Positions 8,830 through 20,800 of a DNA stretch of 26,143 nt are shown here, piece after piece. The notes beneath the pieces were generated by a model that saw nothing but the letters and a program-made list of their open reading frames with translations, made no database searches and had not been told where the DNA came from. The position numbers were made by a program, and so were the translations under genes. Location: NCBI GenBank assembly GCA_003568945.1, contig BDIP01000170.1, positions 1,183 to 27,325 of the forward strand. Direction: 5' to 3'. The first letter of the stretch is position 1. Each line of letters starts with the position of its first letter. This DNA is from Kipferlia bialata (Eukaryota; Fornicata).

Positions 8830-11800
8830 CTGGAGGGTGAGACTGTGAATGACTGGGGTACCCAATACTGCTCAATACTCAGTGTCAATGTATATATCCC
8901 GTACCCTGCTGCATGTGCGCTGCGGCAGACGATGCCCTGAGCCATGCACCCAGGGTCACAAGGGCAGAGGTGGGGTTGAGGACAGACACCACCAGGAGAT
9001 GCTTGACAAGGGTGGCATCCCCAGTGCCCTGGCCCAGGATGCCCTGGGTTTAGTTAACAGAGAGAGCTGTAATGTATGTAAGGTTATGGCTACAATAACT
9101 GCATCGCACCTTTGGTAGGTTGAACCTCTGCACCACCTTTCTGTCCCCAAACACTGCGGAGTAGGAACGCGAGTTACCAACCAGGGAGGCCAAGACAGAG
9201 AGACCGGAGTCTGGGTTTGTCACAATCTGTATGGCATCCGTCAGTATGCTGTCCACGTCTAGGGTGAGGCAGGAGACAGACTGGGGGTCGATTCCAGAAT
9301 CATATTCAAATACTCGGCACTAGTGTCTAACGGTCAAATGAATACAATCTCAAGCGCTTAATACTTCGTACCGAATATTGCGTCTGTGAGGCCTGCGAGA
9401 GCACCAACGCAGGACTCCAACAGCACCAGTCTGTTAAATGCCTCCTTGAGGTCGGGTGTCCTTCTAAGTCTAGACAGCGTCTCAGAGTGCTTGAGGTTGA
9501 TCTGGTATTGCTGGCGGGTTAGGGGGGGATCTGTCCAAACACATGTATATGTCCTAAACACTTGACCACCGTACCTTCTCTCTGTCCACCATCGATGCAA
9601 GTCTCTCCCAGTCATGGGCCAGGACTAGCCTGCCTGCCTTGATATCGTGTAGGGACATGTGACCCTAGGGTCAGTGTGTCTAAGTATCATATACATGGAA
9701 CAGGTACAGTAATGGAATACACCGCATGTCAACGACAGTAATGTCACTTCGTACCATGGCCACCATTGTAGTCAGGAGGTATGTGCACACAAACACATTG
9801 AACTGGGCCATGTCCAATGACTCTACAGCAGCTGTGGATACCAGGGAACACAGACCCAGGCACCCTGCCTTGACCACCGTGTCTCGGTCCAGTGTGCCTG
9901 ACCCCTTGGACAGCAGCGAGGAGAGGCCAGTCTCAAGCCTAGGTGTCAGGTACACTTCTTACTATCTGGAAAGTATTATATATATATATATATATATATA
10001 AATATATAAATCTGCCCCATATTGTGTATATGGATGTGGATATATGTCTCCCACCTTGCCATGTGGACTCCTGTGTCTGCATATGCCCTTATCAGAGGGG
10101 ACTCTGACTCCGACACAGACTGGTTGAAGGTAGACATGACACTGTTGAGTGTGTTGGAGTCAGAGGCTGAGCTGAACACCTGGCACAGAGAGCGGTACTT
10201 GGCATGCTGTTTCTGGTGCAGCTGGAGGTGAGGCACTATTGTGATCCACTATCACAGCAAACAAGAAAGCACATGCACCGCCTCCAACTCATTAGATGAA
10301 TGTCGATTCAAACACTGCACCGCGTACCTTTGTCAAGCAGGGTGCTGCCATCAGGCTCTGTGCCACCTGTGTGGGGTCACGCTGTCTCAGTGCTACACTG
10401 AGGCTCCTGACACCTGCCCAGTAGCCCAGCCTGGCAGCCTCGGCGTCCTCCTGGGGTAAGTTACTAGTCAGTCAACATATACCATGGTGTACATGTACAC
10501 ACAGATCCATATCACACCATCCCTACCTCGAGAATGGCTGTGGCGTGTATGGGCCCCACATCATGTGCCGGCGTGGCTCTCTCCATCACACCCATCAGAG
10601 GTAGGACACTCTCTGTGGTGTCAGGCACACAGTGCAGCAGGGAGGATGAGTGGGCCAGCTTAGGGGGCAGGGTCTCGGGGGGGATGCAGAGGTAGATGCG
10701 GCGCCTGTGCGTAGGGATACCCAGTCTAACCACATATCGGCCCAGGACAACAGCCTGACCAGACCTGGGAGTGAGGGAGTTGGGTGCTGACAATAGACAC
10801 ACAATGCATTATAGATTACTATACACGTAATGCATGGTTCCTACCTCGTGCTCCTCGTCTGGTACTGTCTGAGGAGGAGAGAGAGGAAGGAGAGTGCAGC
10901 CTGGGAAGCCCTGGCTCCCTCAGCGTGGAAGATGAGGTTGGCACCGGTCTCAAGGGCAGAGACCACAGACTAGGTCAGATGGGTGAATGCAAACTTTACA
11001 CCAAATACGTATTGTATATTGAAGAATACTATTGGTCGTAATACTTACGCACCTTGTGGAACTCGTCCTCAGATGTATCGAGACTCAGCACCCTGACAGC
11101 CTGGGCCTGGCTCTTCCTGGCAGCAGTCACTATCTGAGTGTTCTTGTCAGCTGTGTTCTTAGTAGACAGGGTATCCAGGGCTCCCGCTGCCCACATCTCG
11201 ACAGTCTGTGCCACCCTAACCCCATACAAAGGGTCTAGCAGCACTAGAGTGTCAGGTATCAGGGCACTGCAGAGACACGCCTTGGCACATGCATAGACAG
11301 CAGTGTCCACAGGGGGGAGGAGGTCTAGATACAGCCACAGGAAGGTGCGGATGGGGTGGGGCACCAAGTGGTGGTAGGGGCTAGACAACACAGCTGCCAG
11401 GTATGCATTGAGGGAGAGAGAGGGGTCTGATGGGTCAAAGCCACCCACACTCACTGTGGACTCTACCACCTTGGACAACACGGGGTGGTCACGTCTGGGG
11501 TTAAATGGGTAGGAAGACTCTTGGACTACTATATTCATACCTAGAGAATGCCGTCTCTGCAAACAGCAGTAGCGCACTGAGATGGGCACCGGCAGAGACC
11601 AAGGGGGAGGGGTCAGCAGAGGCAGAGGCAGATGGAGGGGTACATAGCTGGGGTAAATGGGTGGACAATAGGAGGGAATGGTATCGTACACATCGGATAT
11701 AATGATACACGATGCATCAACTACCTGGAGCCCTGCACTGATCTCTGCTATCTTTGTGAGCAGAGCTGTGCTTGCAGTCCTCTCAGGGCCCTCCTGTCTC

Positions 11801-14800
11801 TTGTTGTGGGAGGCCCATACGGCCTTCTCAAAGGACGCAAGACCCTTCTGTACATGGGTCAGTTCGGAGTACTCGTGCTGGGAGCCCTAGGGAGTCAGAT
11901 AGTAATGGGGAAACGTATATGATAGTGCCTAATTGTGGAGATACCCACCTTGTCCTTAAGTCTGGCATATGCCATGCTGCTGGACACAAACTGGCTGAAG
12001 AGGGTTGAGAAGTCAGGTCGGGCTGCCGTGACAGCATCTATGACAGAGGCCACTACGGCAAGGGTGGGCCTAGGGGTGAGGTGGACGGTAGAATCAATAT
12101 CAGTATCATTAGGGAATCCGTACCTGACCATCTCCGGCTTGACCCCGCCTGTCCCGTACTTGGAGTCCAGGAACCTAGCTGTAGAGGGTACGTTGGAGAG
12201 CAGGGGACTCAGGGGAGAAGGAGACGCCCCGACCATGTTACCAGCCATGTGCATATCACTGACAGTGGTGGCTGTGCTACACACAACAAGGTGCTGGGGG
12301 TGAGAGAGGTATGAGATTAAGAGTCACTCAAATAACTATAGCGTAGCTGTTGCCCCCCACCTGACTGAGCTTCATGACCAGGACTGACACATCTGGCTGG
12401 GGCAGAGAGTACTTCTCACCCAGCACCATAAGCACCTGATGTCAGACTCACCTATAGTACTATGAAGAGTGGCTAATGTATCATTACACCCTACTATGCA
12501 GAGTGGCTATTACATCTGTCCACCCACCTGTCCCATGGATGCATTGCTGAACACAGGAGGCATGTATCCGTTGTGGAATGCAATGGCGGAGAGGCGGAGG
12601 ATCTCTGACTTCTGGAGCAACTCCTCTGGAGGTTAGGGAGAGTATGGTACTTATCGTATAGGAGTCTAGCGAGTGTTGTCACCTGGTATCCTGAGCAGCA
12701 CCCTGGAGAACAGGGTCTGCTCTGGGACGTACTTGGTCTGGAGCTGACACTTCACATCGCCACCTGGGAACACCTGACAATGAGTGCGGTTTAGAATATG
12801 GTGAGGCCTCCATCAATGATGCTAAATCCCCAGTGATGACCTGTACACCCACCTTGTATGGAGTTACACAGCTCGCCAAGGTTTCTCCGGATACGCTAGT
12901 GGAGTCAAGAAGGGGGAGGGCAAGGCTTGCTGGGAGGCCTGTGTAAGAGAGATCAACATGAGATATCGTGTAGAAACATGTATAACATACATGCCCATCC
13001 CACCTGCTGCTATAACTATTGCTAGTCTGATGAATGCTGCTATCTGCTCCTCCTTGTCCCTGATACCCATCACACTCCAGATGGTGTGCTGGAGGGGGGA
13101 CTCATGAGACTCGGTGGTGCATGGGGTGAGGGGGATGAGACTCATACAAATATAATCATATATGGTGGTGTGTCATTGGGTCATATGTGGCTGCCCAATA
13201 CCTAGACCCTCACTGAGTACACTCATGTCCAGCAGCAGCCTGGGGAGATATCTCTCGTAGCTATCCCCAAAGAAGGAGGCCTGAGGGTAAATACGCTTAT
13301 ATATATATATACATATATATATGAATACACTCAACAGCAGGTGTGCAGGGAATGGTGCGCGTAGTATGTTGGAGGTCACTTCAACACTCGAAGATGCTGT
13401 AAAGAAGCCTTCTTTACCTGCCGATCATTGGCCATGCTGGTAGTGGTGTACATTGTGTGTGCCATACTGCCATGGACACTTCCATTCCCATACCGACTGC
13501 CACTCTCCTTAGAGACACCGGACTAGGGTGAGTCGGCGGTGGTGGTTGCATGTAGAGAGGGTATAAGGATGATGGATTGACTATGTATCACCCCCCACCT
13601 GGAAGCTCCTTGTCGACCCAGTCTCCCAGTCTCTCTGGTGGTCACCCTTGTCGGCGTCTCTCCCTGTGGTGCCTCCTTGTGTCTGCACCAGGGCCTGTGT
13701 CCTTAGGGCCTGACTGCGCATACCCCTGGCCTTCTTCTTATACCCTACAGGATTAGACATCATGCTTATGCATTGCTATAGTTTCGGATATATATAGACA
13801 TATGCACTATACGACCATACCTGACGATGCAATCTGGGCCAGGTCCACTGAGTAGTTGAGTGCCTTCCAGAGCACCTGGGAGGCCTGGGCTAGATCCTCA
13901 CTGGCAGTGAGAGAGTGTTATAGAGACATAGGTGTAGAGTGGCATTGAGACAATAGACATGCCCCCACCTGTCATGCGATGGCAGTATCAGACTGAGGCA
14001 TGGTACCCTCAGCTGTGACAAGGTGTCCCTGTCACACGATATGCCAGCATCCTCGGCTGACTCAGCCACCGTGTTGTTGACAGCCAGCCAGCACTCAATC
14101 TCCACCGCTGACTGCAGCACCGTAGGTACAACCACAGGGTGCACCACAGATAGACCCTTGAGCACCCCTGGCATGTCGTACTTGGATGGCAGTAGGGGAC
14201 CAAAGCACTCAGATACAAAGAAGAATGTCTTTGGCGGGGGTGCCCCTGTCCCACTCTGGAGACCTGACAGGATGTCAGACCATGACCGGTGGTTGGTGGG
14301 GGCAGCGGATAGGAGGGTCTGGGAGAGGGGGGAGGGCGAGAACCGAGGAGCATCCATATCCTCACACAGCTCTGATAGGATGGACAGTACCTCCTCCAGC
14401 TGCTCAGACTCACAGGGGCGGCACATGGACTGGGGTGGGTGGGGCATGCACATACACTATACACTATACACACTACACGTACCTTAGTGAGTGCCACTAC
14501 CAGCAGCGCAGGAGTCAGGTAGTAGAGAGAGGGGTCTGATCTGGTGGCCAGCATGCCCATCTTCCTAGGGGGTGAGGGTATCCATGTGTAGGTGTAAATA
14601 TGAAGCACTACCCACCTCACTGTCCCCAGCAGGGTCAGGGGGGACATGTCCACCACCTCACATATCCTAGAGACAGCCTCGGGGAGGGACACGGCGAGGG
14701 TGTCAGGAATACCCTCAGCTGGGGGTGAGGGAAGGATATTGTATAGGCAGAGTATAGTAATAACACCCATACCTACTGGGCATGCCCCTGTGATCAGTAT

Positions 14801-17800
14801 AAGTATCTGTAGAGTATGAGACTACTACCACCACCCACCTACTGGGCATGCCCCTGTGAGTGCTGTCACCAGTTGATGGTCCACCAACAGGTCAGCCTCC
14901 ATCACAAAGGCCAGGGGTTTGACGTCATAGAAGTCAGCAGAGAGGTGGGACTCCAGGAAGAGGGTCATGGAGTGCAGGGTGCCTAGGGGGTCAGTAACAT
15001 GGGGCATGTGTATACACATATGATTACACTATGCCCCTTACCATACTGTGCCTCTACGCAGAAGTGGTCGTCCTGCTCGATCTGTCTGGCGTGTGTGTTG
15101 GGGTGCAGCAGGATCTGCGAGATATCGAGTTCCCTCTGCACTGCCGACACAGAGGCAGTCCTGGAGGGGTGAGAGAGTGGACAGACGGAGTGCCATACAC
15201 TCTACAGTTACACTACCACACCTTGACACAATACTCTGGAACAGGTCGCACTCTGTGACGTCAGTCCCTTCCTCTGCCTCATAGTCCACACACACAGCCA
15301 GACAATGGGAGAACAGGGGGACCAGGCCGGGCTGGTCGGTGGGGGTGATGGCCACGTTCATACTGAGGCCTGTAATAAGACTAGAGGGGGGCTGTACAAT
15401 ACATGTAGTATTAGAATAGGAACACCACCTGTTGGGAACCCAGTATCCCTCTTCGACACCACCTCACTGACTGTGCCCACACACGATGGCAGAAGGAACC
15501 TAGCACACGACGCCACCCAGGTCTTGCCCACAGCCATGCTGGAGTTGAGCACACAGTGCACCCCAAAGGTGAGACAGGCAGCGATGGAGTGGGCAAAGGC
15601 CCTGTTGGCATCTGTCAGACAGGGGGGCAGAGACCACCGGGGGTGGGTCTGCAGATGGTCCTCAACCTCAATGGGATCGCGTAGCTGGGTGACCTCGAAC
15701 TCTCTGAACTCGGGGTTGAACCTGAGGGTCAGAGGTATTTTGGAGAACACACATGAGAATACCGACCATACTTATGGCACAGTGCCCAGATTATTCAGAA
15801 TACAACTGCAATCTACACTAACCTGAGTGCCTGGAAGGGACCCAGGGTATCAGCATCAGGGAACGCTGCCTCCAAAACCTGACGGGTAAGGGTAGCATAG
15901 ATATTGTATACAGGAACACAACAGCACCTGACGGTCACTGTACATGTGAATGAATCTACAATATTGGCACCTTAGTGGTGATGACTGCAAACTCAGTGTG
16001 CACTGACTGCAGGGATGCCAGGGCCCCAGGTCTAGAGGTTATACCCACCATAGTCTGATAGATGACAGGAGAGAACTCGTTCTGCATCGAGGCCTGGGGA
16101 GTGAGGATGGATGTCAGTGTTGTACAAGGAATACGATAGTACATATTTGTGAATCCACTCACCATGATTGAGAATGCCGAGTAGACCACAGCAAATGCTG
16201 TGAGGAACAGCGTCCCTAGGTTACCCACTGTGCTACTCTCCCCCAGTGCCCTTATACCCTCTGCATTGGGCACCACCCGGATGGCACTGCCTACATTGGG
16301 CAGGGAGTAGATTCCCTCCTCGCCAGTCAGCACATCAAGGCTGGGGGTCAGGGGTAGTATACATATACATAGACATATCTATATGACTGCACCTGATCCT
16401 GCCTCCGTCGAAAGTGGGTTGTGCTGAGACTGGCTCCAGTGTAACCAGCCCATCCTCTGCCAACAGCCACAGAACTAGTGCATGGAGGAAGGAACCCTCA
16501 CTATCCTGTGGTGGGTGTGCACCTGACTAGATGTCTCATGCATACACAACATACTATACATTAACCCACCATGAGTGTGCTGTCCAGCCCCTTGAGCACA
16601 ATCTCACAGAACCTGGCCAGCATTCCAAAGAAGAAGCAGGGTCTGTCCTAGGTTGTTAGAGGGGTTAGAGAGGAACTTACTTGTAGACAATGCAGATATA
16701 TATACATATATATATTGCAACCCCGGTGTCGTAGCGTACCTGACTGGTTGTGTCTGGCTTGACCCCCGTGCTGTGTCTGAGCATATCCATACAGGCCAGG
16801 GAAGGGTCTAGCATGGACTCACCCATCAGGCACGTCTAGCATTAGAAAATGTATATGTAATTCGATGTACATATAGACTGGTACTGATGAGAATTCTGAT
16901 CTCGTCAGGTAATTCTGGGGTGAGGGGTGAAGATAACACTATATATTTGTGAAAGGATGTCCGTTTGTAGATATGATTCACGTACCGGCACATGGAACAT
17001 GGAGTGGTGCGGCAGGGATGGGAAGATGAATACCATCCTTGGCAGACAGTCCGGCACAATGACATTACGGAGCATGTCCATCATCCTGCCAACCTCTGCG
17101 CCTGGGTGAGTAAGGTGAACATAGAGAGACAGAGTGCCACAGATATTCAAGATAGTGGATACTAAAGTCACACACCAGTGGGGTCAAATGCCATGTCCAC
17201 GCATATCCACGTCTTGGCTGGGTCTGTGTCTGTGTCTCTACCGTGTCTCACTAGGTACTCCCTCAGCTTGGCGTAGTGCGGTATGTGCAGGACAGATGCG
17301 CCACAGGCACGGGCAGAGTGTCTGACTAGATGCACGGCTGACACAGGTACCCGTGTCTGGACACACACCCTACTGGCAATGCCGCCCTGCAGCACTGAGG
17401 ATATCCACCTGCTGGCATACACACCCTCCCCTGTCAGCAGCCCCTCCCCCTCCCCATAGCTAGGGGGGTCGAAGGGCTCTACATTGAAGGAAGCAGCCAC
17501 TGCCAGTCTCAGTCCCTCTCTGTCAGGTCTCTTGAACGACATCGACAGGTACTTGTACACGGATAGACATGGGGTGTCGTCTGATGTGAGATGGTGTAGC
17601 CCGGTGATGGTAGATACACACACACAGTACCTGTCCCCTCGGTAAGAGACACTGCTGTGGCCAGGTGCCTAGGCTCCAGGAACAACTTGGGGTGTGCGTA
17701 GCTGAAGGTGGTCCGCAGACTCAGGCATGGACGCCCTGCAGACCTGGGTACATACCTGAGGTGAGGTATTGAACGACGTTTGTCAACAGGGGACCAGTGA

Positions 17801-20800
17801 CTCTCTGTATGGCGCTGATAGGCAATGAATAGACAATCACCCACCTCAGACGCTCTGCGGCAGGTCTGACATCGGCATAGCGTATGGGGCTGTCTGGGAG
17901 CCTTCTGCTGATACGGAAGGGCCCTGGCTCAAGGTTAGGCAGGAAGAGAACAAGGGTGCCTATGGAGTGCTCACTCCTAAGGGGTGAGAGGTGGAATAGA
18001 CATGCCACTGGGTAGATGATCGTAAGAGAAGGCATAATGAATGCTATCCAGGACGTACAGGTGTGGCAGCTCCTTGCCCATGGGTCTCCTTATCAGCGCC
18101 AGGTCCGTGTCTGTCTGGCTGAGGAAGGGGGTCTTCTCACTCGATGCGTAGGGGAACTCCTGGTGTGAGTGTTGTGTAAATGTATATAGTTGCCAATGGG
18201 CAGAGTAGGTACGTACCCCTCCGGTGTGCAGTGTCTTGGCTAGTACACTGACTATGTTCACCATCTCAGGAGGTGCGTTCTCCATACCGGTGAGTATGAC
18301 CAGGTGGCCATCGATCAGCAGGTTGCTGGAGTGAGGCATCTGTGGCAGATATCTATATCGGTCACTAAGGTATATATTGTGGATACCTGACGTTGTGAGC
18401 CAGTAGCTCTGGGGTTCTGTATCTGTTGACACTCTCTATCATGGGTATCTGACCAATGATTCTGGCAATGGGTAGTAGGCTCGGTAACAACACCTCCACC
18501 CCATCTCCCCAGTTGCTACACAGACCTAGTATGAGGAAGAGATGGAATACACGTGACATATATACATGCACTCCCTACCTAGCGTGACCCCCCTAGCGAG
18601 TAGGGCAGCCATTGTAGGTGGTGCATAGTCCTCACACACAGAGAAGTCAAGGGAGCCATGGCACTCATCGGGTACCTCGGCCTCAGTGGCAGTGCCTGAG
18701 GGTTAAGAAGGTCATGTTATTATGTTTGTGACAGTTGGGCTATATATAGACCATCTCTCCCCACCTAGCCAGTCGTATGAGCATGTCTTGATGTGGGCAC
18801 CCAGGGATGAGAGACACAGTCTGTTCTTGTCCTCAAAGTACCTGGGGGTGGGTGGCAATGACTACATACTAAGGTGGAGGTTATGGATAGTATGATCACC
18901 CCTACTCAGACAGAGGGGAAGTATCTGGTATCTACATCTACCCAAAAGGGTAACACGTACCAGTTAGCCACACACAATGCCGACAGCACTGGCAGGTGCA
19001 TGTTCGCGTCATCGTCTGCGTCAACAGGCATCAGTTGTGACATGTTGTACTCGGTTCTGGCCTGCAGGGACTGACACAGAACAAGCCGGGGATGGCTCTC
19101 GGGGGCACGAACCTTTGGGTGAGAAGTCTTGTATGTATTCTCTGTGTAAACACTATCCCTCTCCCACCTGTGCGAGTATCTTCCTGGCTGTTGTCTTCAT
19201 TGCCTCATCTGGGGCCACGGATATGGTGGCCCGGCGCATCTCCTCATGCATCCAGAAGTTGAGGGCTGGGGTGAGTCGACGTACTATTTCACTCGTGGCA
19301 CTTAATTGCTCATAAGTATAGTACCATCTTGAGAGTTGACACAATTGGCACCATTACATACCGATGAACTGGGAGTGGTAGGGCATGTCACGGAATGAAT
19401 CCATGTCCCCAGCATACAGCAGGGACACAGCTCTCTTGATATTAGACCTGACTGCGTGTCTGACGGGACTGCGCAGACTGTCAACCAACAGACCCCTGAT
19501 GGGGGGCATAGGGACAGGGTTGTTCAGACGCAGGACCTGGGGGTGAGAAGGAAAAATGCGGAACATTCACACTGGGTGTCCTCCTTTCACACTCATGTAA
19601 CCTATACCTCTGTCCTCCAGTTGTTACTGGCCAGACCTGACACCATGGCGGTGATCTCCCAGTCGACGTGTCTGGAGGTCAGTAAGGAGTATGTAGTAGA
19701 TTGACACCCATACTGCATGGACCCACCTTGCCCCGTGCTCTATCTCTGGGTCAGTCTCCCCCTCAGTCTGTGCCACTCTGGCCCTTGCCTTGGATGTCAA
19801 CTGTACCAGCATGCCATCGATGTTGTACATCAGACCTGGGGGTTCAGACATCCGGAGGTAGAGATAGAGCACATGAACAGTATGAGATATATAATCAGGG
19901 TGTGTGAGTGTCCATATGCAACGCACCCTGAGCACTGACGTATAACTCCTGTGGCCTTGTCTGCCCATGCAGAGCAGACTGGCTGACTGGGTCCACTACC
20001 ATAGGGTCTGTGAAGAGTAGCTGGCTGATCTGCTCAGGCACACACTGGATGTTCCTGATACGGCCACCCTGGGAGTGAGAGGAATGCTATGGGATGAGAG
20101 ACTACAACGGATATAGTACACACACCGCACCTTGCGTTGGGTGAGGGTGTGTGTCATGGAGTGGCCACGCAGATATCGCACCACGGGTACAACCGCTGGG
20201 GTGAGAACGACAAGGGGCATTTCAACATCACCGTAACTCTGACCCACTATGAAGGCAGCTACTACGCGGTTACCTAGCAATATGCCCTGTAGGGTCTCTG
20301 TCAGCTCTGAATCTGTCAGTACTGTCAGCAGTCTCACTCTGGCACGGGCAGCTAGGGACTTGCGGATCTGATAGTGAGATGCGATCAGGAAAGAGGAACC
20401 CATATATTAGGTAGGATAGGGTATGTTAGTACTCACCTGGTACCACCGTCTCTTGGCATTCATGTAGACAGGTCCATGCTCACTCTCGTCAGACATGAGG
20501 TGGCTGCCCAGCATCAGATACTGCTGGCAGTACCTGAACGTGAGGCTGTGGTATATAATACAACGACGTCTGTGTACTACATTGAGAGAGATCCAAAACC
20601 GTCCAACCACTATCAGTTGACATGACACCCACCTAACCATGCTGCCTGAGTGTATGACCGATAGGGTCGTGGCCTCCAGCTTCCTCGCACGAAGGGTTAT
20701 CTCCTAGGATTAGACCACAATTTGAATGCAATTCTATCGGCAACATACGTAGTAGAGTACCTGTGCATAGTGAGACCCGACGTCCCTCTGTACATAGAGT

